From NCBI GenBank assembly GCA_028691095.1, contig JAQUZZ010000051.1, positions 1 to 8,074 on the forward strand: a stretch of DNA of 8,074 nucleotides, in the 5' to 3' direction. The translations under genes were made by a program, and so were the position numbers. This document shows, piece by piece, positions 1 to 6,116 of this stretch (the first letter of the stretch is position 1; the number at the start of each line of letters is the position of its first letter). The DNA is from Alistipes sp. Its GTDB lineage: Bacteria > Bacteroidota > Bacteroidia > Bacteroidales > Rikenellaceae. Below the pieces are notes generated by a model. The model was not told the DNA's origin. It did no database searches and was given only the letters and a program-made list of their open reading frames with translations.

Positions 1-736
1 CCATATAGAGGGATTTGCGGGATGCCGAACCTTTAAAACTGGATTGGCGTACAAATTCACCGGTCAACATTCCTAACATTGCGGTGACGATTGCCGGCAG
101 GGTGCTCAATAGGCCCTCGGGATCGAAGGTGCCATAGCAGAGGGTGCCGGGGAGCAACATTCGGTCGATGTAGCCTACCAGATTTTCCTCACCGAAGGGC
201 ATCTGGGCGGCCTCGGGCATATCGGGGGCACTGACAAGACGGAGCAACAACCAATACCCAACCAAGATCAGCAGGGCAATTCCGCTCCGCACGCGCCATC
301 CGCAATGCACAAACAAGAGCGCGGCGAACATCCATGCCAAACCGATGCGACCTAAAACGCTCATGTAGCGCAGATCGTGAAAATTCAGGCTCAGCAGGCC
401 GTTGTAGATCAATCCCAATCCAAACAGGGTGAGACCTCGGGTGATAATCTTACGGTGAATCGCACCGCATGAGGCTCCGTTTTGTAATTGCTTGGCGTGG
501 GAGTAGGGGAAGGAGATGCCGGCAATAAAGAGAAAGAGCGGGAAGATGGTGTCGTGTTGGGTCAGGCCGTTCCAGTCGACGTGTTCCATGCCTTGGCGAA
601 TCCAGTCGGAGAAGCCGTTGGGTGAGAGGGCGCACAGCGCCACAATCAGACCCGATACACCCATGATAAACATCATGTCGAAACCGCGGAGCGTGTCGAG
701 CGATTCCAAGCGTTGGGGTTTTGGGGATTGGTTCAT
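1..736 (-). CDS. HGSNAT/DUF5009-like membrane acyltransferase, C-terminus cut off by window edge
   Basis: The minus strand is open from an ATG at 736 to the window edge, giving 245 residues; family members are usually about 350-400, so the C-terminal third is missing. The N-terminus has the family opening RLESLDTLRGFDMMFIMG (residues 9-26). Residues 52-72 read H-V-D-W-N-G-L-T, then D62, then a hydrophobic FPLFLFIAG stretch. This matches the block of human heparan-alpha-glucosaminide N-acetyltransferase that carries its proposed catalytic histidine, here H52. A second family block, FDPEGLLSTLPAI, lies at 205-217. I see about six membrane segments (near 15-37, 64-80, 100-116, 128-147, 152-169 and 209-229). 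By family knowledge it should move acetyl or acyl groups from acyl-CoA across the inner membrane to a sugar; the real acceptor is unknown. It starts 38 bases after the plsY stop on the same strand, so the two are probably cotranscribed. Family assignment is fairly sure, substrate is not. Confidence 0.85.
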   Translation of the reverse strand, partial: MNQSPKPQRLESLDTLRGFDMMFIMGVSGLIVALCALSPNGFSDWIRQGMEHVDWNGLTQHDTIFPLFLFIAGISFPYSHAKQLQNGASCGAIHRKIITRGLTLFGLGLIYNGLLSLNFHDLRYMSVLGRIGLAWMFAALLFVHCGWRVRSGIALLILVGYWLLLRLVSAPDMPEAAQMPFGEENLVGYIDRMLLPGTLCYGTFDPEGLLSTLPAIVTAMLGMLTGEFVRQSSFKGSASRKSLYM

Positions 737-774
737 ACAGAGAGTGTGGGTGGATTTTAGGGGTTTGGGCAGAT

Positions 775-1407
775 CTATTGAGGTTTCGATTTTCGGTTGA
801 GATAGACCTTCGATTCGCTTTGATTCAGAAGTCGTTGAATATTTTTTCGATGAGTGTATAAAAGCAGCAGTGCAATCAGAATGCTGAAGATTACCAGCGA
901 CCAAGAGCGTTCGCCGAACACCCCAATCACCAAGATGGGGAATGCAACCCCTGCACTCATGGAGCCCAGAGAGACGTAGTGGGTGAAACCGAAAATCAGC
1001 GCAAAAATCACCAGACACAGCAGAACGGCCAGCGGGTAGACCCCCAGTGCCGCACCGGCCAGCGTGGCGACCCCTTTGCCTCCGCGGAATCCGGCAAAGA
1101 TCGGGAGGATATGGCCGATGACCGCAGCGGCCACCAAGGCAATCTTGAGATTGAAAATTGCATTGCTTCCGGCCGGATAATCGGTCAGGTAGGCCAACAT
1201 GACGGCAAGGAAGCCCTTGAGAATGTCCATGCTGAAGACCGGTAGGGCAGCGCGAGGCCCCAGTACCCGCAGGGTGTTGGTTGCGCCGGCGTTGTGGCTG
1301 CCGTGTTCGCGAACATCAATACCATAAAATTTACGTCCGATCCAGACGGCACTCGGAATGGATCCTAAAAGATAGGCAACAAGAAGAAGGACAAAGTTTA
1401 ATACCAT
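775..1407 (-). CDS. plsY: Glycerol-3-phosphate acyltransferase PlsY
   Basis: PlsY is an inner-membrane enzyme that transfers the acyl group of acyl-phosphate (made by PlsX) to glycerol-3-phosphate, giving lysophosphatidic acid, the first committed step of phospholipid synthesis in most bacteria. The 210-residue product has the expected length and hydrophobic profile. The three conserved loops are present: GSIPS at 15-19; REHGSHNAGATNTLRVLG at 33-50, the glycerol-phosphate region; and GHILPIFAGFRGGKGVAT at 98-115. The C-terminal YTHRKNIQRLL follows at 184-194. I chose the ATG at 1407 because the next residues (MVLNFVLLLVAYLLGSIPSA) are the standard PlsY N-terminus. The frame stays open to a TTG at 1476, but that codon lies inside the apparent promoter -7 element. 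It heads a likely two-gene unit with the downstream acyltransferase. Confidence 0.95.
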   Translation of the reverse strand: MVLNFVLLLVAYLLGSIPSAVWIGRKFYGIDVREHGSHNAGATNTLRVLGPRAALPVFSMDILKGFLAVMLAYLTDYPAGSNAIFNLKIALVAAAVIGHILPIFAGFRGGKGVATLAGAALGVYPLAVLLCLVIFALIFGFTHYVSLGSMSAGVAFPILVIGVFGERSWSLVIFSILIALLLLYTHRKNIQRLLNQSESKVYLNRKSKPQ

Positions 1408-1473
1408 AATGATCGGTTCGATATGCGACTTCAAGCGTGTGCCTCGAAGCAGCGTTATACAATCCATTTTATA

Positions 1474-1504
1474 CAAAGTTACAGAAAGATTGTGGAAGGG
1501 AAAA
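1474..1504 (-). promoter_or_regulatory. Bacteroidota-type promoter for plsY
   Basis: On the minus strand, TAACTTTG at 1481-1474 fits the -7 consensus TAnnTTTG exactly. A TTTT at 1504-1501, one mismatch from the -33 TTTG, is separated by 19 bases. Transcription would begin near 1468, leaving a leader of about 60 bases before the ATG at 1407. This argues against the upstream in-frame TTG (1476) and the ATG at 1467 as starts. Assignment is by motif only. Confidence 0.6.
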
Positions 1505-1592
1505 ATAGAGCTGATTTTTTAACGTAAATCAATTAGAGTGTTGTTTTCTTAAATTATAGTTAAATTTTAGAGTCTCCACTCTGGCGTTCTGT

Positions 1593-1680
1593 CCCTCTCT
1601 AAGGAGGGTTTCCAAGTCGCAAAGGCTCCATGCTGGGAGCGCGAATAGGACGGGGTGGAGGTGCGGGGGTGCGAGATTCG
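1593..1680. repeat. GC-rich cluster of small stem-loops, possible degenerate intergenic repeat
   Basis: This part of the plsY-miaB intergenic region holds two successive hairpins of the same geometry. CCCTC (1593-1597) pairs with GAGGG (1604-1608) around a 6-base loop, and GCTCC (1625-1629) pairs with GGAGC (1636-1640) around another 6-base loop. A third, wider inverted repeat, CGAAT (1642-1646) with ATTCG (1676-1680), encloses a G-rich plus-strand stretch with the runs GGGG, GG, GG and GGGGG at 1652-1669. The stretch is clearly more GC-rich than the AT-rich flanks. It lies outside the predicted promoters and shows no convincing coding sequence. It looks like the palindromic intergenic repeats that are common in Bacteroidota chromosomes, but one copy in one window cannot prove that. 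Confidence 0.35.
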
Positions 1681-1699
1681 GAGAAAAAGACGGGTTAGG

Positions 1700-1731
1700 T
1701 TTGTCGATTTGTCGTAGAGTCGTTACTTTTG
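1700..1731 (+). promoter_or_regulatory. Bacteroidota-type promoter for miaB
   Basis: TTTG at 1700-1703, a 20-base spacer, and TACTTTTG at 1724-1731 match both halves of the sigma(ABfr) consensus (TTTG ... TAnnTTTG) without mismatch. Transcription should start near 1737-1738. The leader before the ATG at 1751 would be only about 13 bases, and it contains no Shine-Dalgarno-like sequence. Confidence 0.7.
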
Positions 1732-1750
1732 TTTGCAAATACACTTTTTT

Positions 1751-3127
1751 ATGAATTTTAATTCAGAAACTTTACGCGGGTTGCGCCCCTTGGCGGGGAC
1801 GGGTCGCCAGCTCTATATCGAGACCTATGGCTGTCAGATGAATGCAAACGATAGCGAGGTGGTGCTTTCGATTCTTCAGCAAGAGGGATACCGCTATACG
1901 GAGCAACTTGCTCAGGCGGATGTGATCTTGGTGAACACCTGCTCGGTGCGCGACAATGCCGAACAGCGCGTGCTCGGTCGGATTCATGAGTTCAAACCCC
2001 ACAAACAGCGCAAGCCCGCCCTGCTGATCGGCATCATCGGCTGCATGGCTGAACGCCTCAAAGAGGAGTTGGTGGCGCGTGAACCCTTGGTTGACCTTGT
2101 GGCTGGCCCCGACGCCTACCGCGACCTTCCCCGTTTGTTGCAAGAGGCGTCTGCGGGCGATCGTGCGGTGAACGTGCTGCTCTCCCGTGAAGAGACCTAT
2201 GCGGAGATTGCTCCGGTGCGACTGGATAAGAACGGCGTAAGTGGCTTTATCTCCATCATGCGAGGGTGCAACAATATGTGCGCCTATTGTGTCGTGCCCT
2301 ACACCCGAGGAACCGAACGGAGTCGCGACCCGCAATCGATCCTTGCCGAGTCTCAGAGCCTCTTCGAGGCCGGATACCGCGAGGTGACGCTGTTGGGACA
2401 GAATGTTAACTCCTATCGCTGGCATGCCGCAGCGTCGGAGGTCGACTTTCCGACTTTGCTCGCCCGTGTTGCCGAGATCTCACCCCTCTTGCGGGTGCGC
2501 TTCTCGACCTCCCATCCCAAGGACTTGAACGACGAGGTGTTGCATACGATGGCACGCTACCCGAACCTCTGTCGTGCCATTCACCTGCCAGCACAGTCGG
2601 GAAGCACACGAATGCTGGAGTTGATGAATCGAAAATATACCCGGGAGTGGTATCTCAATCGCATTGCCGCTATTCGGCGCATCTTGCCCGATTGTGCCCT
2701 CTCGACCGACCTGATTACCGGATTCTGCACCGAGACACCGGAGGATCATCAACAAACGCTCTCGCTGATGCGGGAGGTGGGGTATGAGTTTGCCTTCATG
2801 TTCAAGTATTCGGAGCGTCCCCACACCAAGGCCGCGCGACACTTTGCGGACGACGTGCCGGAGCGTGTGAAGACGGAACGTCTCTCGGAAATTATCAATT
2901 TGCAGAATGAGTTGTCGTTGCAGAGCAACCGTCGGGATGTGGGACGAAAATTTGAGGTGTTGATCGAGGGCGTCTCCAAACGGAGAGAGGATCAACTCTT
3001 CGGTCGCACTTCTCAGAATAAGGTGGTGGTGTTCGACCGGAACGACCATCATGCGGGAGAGTATGTGACCGTAGAGATCACCGATTGCAGCTCTGCCACG
3101 CTGATGGGGCAGGTGATTGGGTCGTAG
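1751..3127 (+). CDS. miaB: tRNA-2-methylthio-N6-dimethylallyladenosine synthase MiaB
   Basis: MiaB is a radical-SAM methylthiotransferase that adds a methylthio group to N6-isopentenyladenosine at position 37 of tRNAs reading UNN codons, after MiaA has acted. The 458-residue product shows the full family order. The N-terminal domain carries the three cysteines of the auxiliary [4Fe-4S] cluster: C28 in YGCQMN, C64 in NTCSVRD and C98 in GCMAER. The radical-SAM core has C173, C177 and C180 in RGCNNMCAYCVVPYTRG. A C-terminal TRAM RNA-binding domain covers roughly 393-456. I take the ATG at 1751; the frame extends to a TTG at 1733, but that would lie upstream of the predicted transcription start. 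The segment SERPHTKAARHF (355-366) departs from the usual SERPGT wording, without touching cluster ligands. It is convergent with lepA. The closely related RimO and MtaB are less likely given the length and the YGCQMN and RGCNNMC wording. Confidence 0.95.
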   Translation: MNFNSETLRGLRPLAGTGRQLYIETYGCQMNANDSEVVLSILQQEGYRYTEQLAQADVILVNTCSVRDNAEQRVLGRIHEFKPHKQRKPALLIGIIGCMAERLKEELVAREPLVDLVAGPDAYRDLPRLLQEASAGDRAVNVLLSREETYAEIAPVRLDKNGVSGFISIMRGCNNMCAYCVVPYTRGTERSRDPQSILAESQSLFEAGYREVTLLGQNVNSYRWHAAASEVDFPTLLARVAEISPLLRVRFSTSHPKDLNDEVLHTMARYPNLCRAIHLPAQSGSTRMLELMNRKYTREWYLNRIAAIRRILPDCALSTDLITGFCTETPEDHQQTLSLMREVGYEFAFMFKYSERPHTKAARHFADDVPERVKTERLSEIINLQNELSLQSNRRDVGRKFEVLIEGVSKRREDQLFGRTSQNKVVVFDRNDHHAGEYVTVEITDCSSATLMGQVIGS

Positions 3128-3194
3128 CGAGGTGCGGCGTGACGGATGATTGCCGTCGTGCGCTGCGACGATATGGCACGGGGTTACCAAATCC

Positions 3195-3233
3195 AAAAAC
3201 AGCCCGCAAACTCGAATAAAGTTTGCGGGCTGT
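3195..3233 (-). terminator. Intrinsic terminator of lepA, possibly serving both directions
   Basis: A perfect 14-bp inverted repeat (3199-3212 with 3220-3233, arms ACAGCCCGCAAACT and AGTTTGCGGGCTGT) encloses a 7-base loop. On the minus strand the stem runs straight into TTTTT (3199-3195), which suits termination of lepA 33 bases after its stop. On the plus strand only a weak CTTT follows, so it may stop miaB transcripts less efficiently. Confidence 0.85.
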
Positions 3234-3266
3234 GCTTTGGGAGGAAGACGGTCGGGTTGTGCAGGC

Positions 3267-5054
3267 TTAATCCATCTTCAAGACTGCCAAGAAGGCCTCT
3301 TGCGGAACCTCTACATTGCCCACCTGACGCATCCGTTTCTTTCCTTTCTTCTGTTTTTCGAGCAGCTTGCGTTTTCGGCTAATATCACCTCCGTAACACT
3401 TGGCGGTCACATCCTTACGCACCGCCTTCACTGTTTCGCGGGCGATGATTTTTGCACCGATAGCCGCTTGGATGGCAATATCGAACTGCTGACGAGGAAT
3501 CAACTCCTTGAGCTTCTCGCACATCTTGCGACCGAAGTCGTAGGCGTGGTCGACGTAGGTCAACGAGGAGAGGGCATCGACCGGTTCGCCATTGAGCAGA
3601 ATGTCGAGTTTGGCCAATTTGCTGGGTTTGTATCCGGTCTGGTGATAGTCAAATGAGGCATAGCCGCGGGAGATGCTCTTGAGCTTGTCGTAGAAATCAA
3701 AGACGATCTCGGCCAAAGGCATATCGAAATTCACCTCCACGCGATCCTGGGTGATGAAGTTCTGGTTGAGGAGTGTACCCCGCTTGTCGATGCAGAGTTT
3801 GATGACGCTGCCCAAAAACTCCACCTTGGTGATGATCTGTGCTAAGATATAGGGCTCTTCGATCGAGTCGATGAGTGTCGGTTCGGGGAGTCCCGAAGGG
3901 TTATGCACCGCCACGGTATCGCCCTTGCTGGTGTGTACCAGATAGGAGACGTTGGGCACGGTGGTAATCACATCCATGTTGAACTCTCGGTAGAGGCGTT
4001 CCTGAATGATCTCCATGTGCAGAAGTCCCAGAAATCCGCAACGGAAACCAAAACCCAAGGCCAAGGAGGATTCGGGTTCGTAGGTGAGCGAAGCATCGTT
4101 GAGGTTGAGTTTCTCCAGTGAGGTACGCAACTCCTCGTATTGATCGCTCTCCACGGGATAGAGTCCGGCAAAGACCATCGGCTTGACATCCTCAAAACCG
4201 GCAATCGCTTGGGTGCAGGGTTTGGAGATGGAGGTGATCGTATCACCCACCTTGACGTCGGCAGAGGTCTTGATGCCTGAGATGATATATCCCACGTCGC
4301 CCGTGCGCATCTGCGCGCGTGGTACCATCTTCATCTTCAGCACCCCGATCTCGTCGGCCGCATATTCGCTCCCCGTGTTGAAGAGTTTGACGGGCTCGCC
4401 TTTGCGGAGCGTGCCATTGAAGATGCGGAAGTAGGCGATGATTCCCCGAAACGGATTGAACACCGAGTCGAAAATCAGAGCCTGCAACGGGGCGTTCTCG
4501 TCCCCCTTTGGTGCGGGAATCCGCTCGATAATGGCCTGAAGAATCGCCTCGACCCCCACGCCGGTTTTGCCCGATGAGGCAAGGATGTCTTCGGGTTTGC
4601 AACCCAGCAGATCGACGATCTGGTCTTTGACCTCATCGACCATCGCCGACTCCATGTCGATCTTGTTGAGCACCGGAATGATCTCCAGATCGTGCTCCAA
4701 TGCAAGATAGAGGTTGGAGATGGTCTGAGCCTGAATCCCTTGGGTTGCATCGACCACCAGCAGCGCACCTTCGCACGAGGCAATGGCCCGAGAGACCTCA
4801 TAGGAGAAGTCCACATGACCCGGGGTATCAATCAAGTTGAGGATATATTTTTCGTCGTGACAGAAATATTCCATCTGGATGGCGTGGCTCTTGATGGTGA
4901 TTCCTTTCTCTCGTTCCAGATCCATGTCGTCCAACACCTGCGCCTGCAACTCTCGCTCGGAGAGGGTCTTGGTCATCTCGATCAGACGGTCGGCCAACGT
5001 GCTCTTGCCGTGGTCGATGTGGGCGATGATGCAAAAATTTCGGATATTCTTCAT
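3267..5054 (-). CDS. lepA: Elongation factor 4 (LepA), ribosome-associated translational GTPase
   Basis: LepA/EF4 is a near-universal bacterial GTPase that binds the ribosome, with proposed roles in back-translocation, translation under ionic stress and 30S biogenesis. The product is 595 residues, the usual size. The GTPase motifs are complete: G1 AHIDHGKST (11-19), G2 region [10 protein letters not shown] (47-56), G3 DTPGH (76-80) with H80 as the catalytic-type histidine, and G4 NKID (130-133). The G5 position reads SGKTG (161-165), where SAKTG is usual. Domain II spans roughly 185-270, and the EF-G-like domains include [22 protein letters not shown] (333-354, family hallmark). The LepA-specific C-terminal domain ends with [15 protein letters not shown] (554-568) and the basic KKGKKRMRQ. 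The ATG at 5054 begins [16 protein letters not shown], the expected N-terminus. There is no lepB (signal peptidase) gene next to it, unlike in Proteobacteria. It is divergent from the UbiA-family gene. Confidence 0.98.
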   Translation of the reverse strand: MKNIRNFCIIAHIDHGKSTLADRLIEMTKTLSERELQAQVLDDMDLEREKGITIKSHAIQMEYFCHDEKYILNLIDTPGHVDFSYEVSRAIASCEGALLVVDATQGIQAQTISNLYLALEHDLEIIPVLNKIDMESAMVDEVKDQIVDLLGCKPEDILASSGKTGVGVEAILQAIIERIPAPKGDENAPLQALIFDSVFNPFRGIIAYFRIFNGTLRKGEPVKLFNTGSEYAADEIGVLKMKMVPRAQMRTGDVGYIISGIKTSADVKVGDTITSISKPCTQAIAGFEDVKPMVFAGLYPVESDQYEELRTSLEKLNLNDASLTYEPESSLALGFGFRCGFLGLLHMEIIQERLYREFNMDVITTVPNVSYLVHTSKGDTVAVHNPSGLPEPTLIDSIEEPYILAQIITKVEFLGSVIKLCIDKRGTLLNQNFITQDRVEVNFDMPLAEIVFDFYDKLKSISRGYASFDYHQTGYKPSKLAKLDILLNGEPVDALSSLTYVDHAYDFGRKMCEKLKELIPRQQFDIAIQAAIGAKIIARETVKAVRKDVTAKCYGGDISRKRKLLEKQKKGKKRMRQVGNVEVPQEAFLAVLKMD

Positions 5055-5074
5055 ACAAACTTTTTAAACCATCG

Positions 5075-5104
5075 CAAAGTTAACTATTTTTGCGATTCTT
5101 GAAA
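5075..5104 (-). promoter_or_regulatory. Bacteroidota-type promoter for lepA
   Basis: On the minus strand, TAACTTTG at 5082-5075 matches TAnnTTTG exactly. TTTC at 5104-5101 is one mismatch from the -33 TTTG, with an 18-base spacer. The -7 octamer is identical to the one proposed for plsY. The leader would be about 14-16 bases, and there is no Shine-Dalgarno sequence before the ATG at 5054. Confidence 0.6.
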
Positions 5105-5121
5105 GATCTCCTCTAAAATTA
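5089..5121 (+). promoter_or_regulatory. Weak candidate promoter for the UbiA-family gene
   Basis: TTTG at 5089-5092 and TAAAATTA at 5114-5121, 21 bases apart, resemble the Bacteroidota consensus, with two mismatches in the -7 element. If used, transcription would begin at or next to the ATG at 5129, leaving almost no leader. The site overlaps the lepA promoter on the opposite strand. This is a low-certainty motif match. Confidence 0.3.
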
Positions 5122-5128
5122 GTGTCGT

Positions 5129-5998
5129 ATGGCCTTTGCTCAAATTGTGAGCCGTTACGCTTCGTTGGTGAAATTCAGCCACACCCTCTTTGCCTTGCCT
5201 TTTGCCTTGATCGGGTACACGTATGCGCTCTGCTTTACCGATGCAACATTCTCGGTGTTACTACTCATTAAGGTGCTGGCTGCCATGGTGCTGGCGCGCA
5301 ATACGGCCATGGGATTCAATCGGTATGCCGACCGCAAAATTGATGCGCTCAATCCGCGAACCCGCACCCGCGAGATTCCCTCAGGGGTCATCACGCCACA
5401 GCGCGCCCTGCTCTTTGTGATGGTCAATGCCGTGGGATTCATGCTCGTCGCGCTGTGGATCAACCTCTTGGCCTTTATCCTCTCACCCGTGGCGCTGATT
5501 GTGCTACTGGGATACAGCCTCACCAAGCGTTTCACGGCGTGGTGTCATGTGGTGTTGGGGTTGGCGTTGGGGATTGCACCCGTGGGGGCTTATATTGCCG
5601 TGACGGGGGGCATTGCGTTGTTTCCTGTGCTGTTGACCGGACTGGTATTGACTTGGTGCAGTGGGTTCGACATCATCTATGCGTTACAGGATATTGCGTT
5701 TGATCGCAGCCAAGCGTTGCACTCGGTGCCCGCACGCTTTGGAGTGCGCGGAGGATTGGTCGTCAGCATGCTTCTGCACCTCTTGACGCTCTATGCCGTT
5801 GTGGTGGCTGGACTCTACTACGGGGGCGGGGTGCTCTACTGGATTGGTGCGGCAATTTTTATCGGACTGTTGATTTTTCAGCACGTCATCGTGACTCCGC
5901 ACAATCTCTCGAAAATCGGATTGGCCTTCGGCACAACCAACGGTGTGGCCAGTGTGATGTATGCCCTCTTTACCATTTTGGATATGGGACTGCGATAG
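5129..5998 (+). CDS. UbiA-family polyprenyltransferase (4-hydroxybenzoate polyprenyltransferase-like, possibly MqnP)
   Basis: This is an integral membrane prenyltransferase of the UbiA superfamily, which joins a polyprenyl diphosphate to an aromatic or other acceptor. The 289-residue product carries both Mg-diphosphate-binding aspartate motifs. The first is N64-R-Y-A-D68-R-K-I-D72, followed by NPRTRTREIPSG; the second is D181-I-I-Y-A-L-Q-D188-I-A-F-D192. About eight or nine hydrophobic segments surround them. The wording, particularly NPRT(x)REIP and YALQDxxFD with HSVPARFG after it, resembles the UbiA-like group that in bacteria without ubiquinone is linked to menaquinone synthesis by the futalosine route (MqnP). 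The classical 1,4-dihydroxy-2-naphthoate prenyltransferase MenA is the main alternative. No other menaquinone gene, and no UbiX-type flavin prenyltransferase, lies in this window to decide. The ATG at 5129 precedes the family N-terminus (VKFSHTLFALPFALIG). It is convergent with the histidine kinase. Confidence 0.88.
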   Translation: MAFAQIVSRYASLVKFSHTLFALPFALIGYTYALCFTDATFSVLLLIKVLAAMVLARNTAMGFNRYADRKIDALNPRTRTREIPSGVITPQRALLFVMVNAVGFMLVALWINLLAFILSPVALIVLLGYSLTKRFTAWCHVVLGLALGIAPVGAYIAVTGGIALFPVLLTGLVLTWCSGFDIIYALQDIAFDRSQALHSVPARFGVRGGLVVSMLLHLLTLYAVVVAGLYYGGGVLYWIGAAIFIGLLIFQHVIVTPHNLSKIGLAFGTTNGVASVMYALFTILDMGLR

Positions 5999-6092
5999 AG
6001 CCCCGCTGCAAATCGGTCTGTGGAGTTGGTTTGAGCGCGGTGCACACCAGGACGACACCCTAAAGGGGCTCGGTGTAGCGTGCAGCCAAGAA

Positions 6093-6112
6093 CACAACCC
6101 CATGGGATTGTG
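6093..6112 (-). terminator. Candidate hairpin at the end of the histidine kinase gene
   Basis: CACAACCCCATGGGATTGTG is a near-palindrome just after the kinase stop. In the minus-strand transcript eight Watson-Crick pairs plus one G-U pair are possible; in the plus-strand transcript the same position is a C-A mismatch. Only a weak T-rich stretch (TTCTT) follows on the minus strand, so termination is uncertain. The convergent gap (5999-6116) also contains GAGCCCC (5998-6004) and its complement GGGGCTC (6065-6071), which could form a longer-range stem. Confidence 0.35.
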
Positions 6113-6116
6113 CGCG

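Noticed and set aside
1529..1744. 71-codon minus-strand ORF in the plsY-miaB intergenic region
   Set aside because: It runs through the stem-loop cluster and the miaB promoter, its product has no recognisable motif and an unlikely Pro/Leu-rich composition, and it lacks a plausible promoter.
1772..2425. 217-codon minus-strand ORF
   Set aside because: It lies antisense inside miaB, whose plus-strand product is fully supported by cluster cysteines and domains.
2480..3196. 238-codon minus-strand ORF across the end of miaB
   Set aside because: Antisense shadow of miaB; the product has no family signature and is rich in His and Arg, as expected from a reversed GC-rich coding frame.
3195..3233. 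Attachment site or transposon end suggested by the perfect 14-bp inverted repeat
   Set aside because: The short loop, the T-run on the minus strand and the position 33 bases after the lepA stop are explained by an intrinsic terminator; there is no transposase or direct repeat nearby.
3150..3656. 168-codon plus-strand ORF over the lepA 3' end
   Set aside because: It crosses the lepA terminator hairpin and reads antisense to the conserved LepA C-terminal domain.
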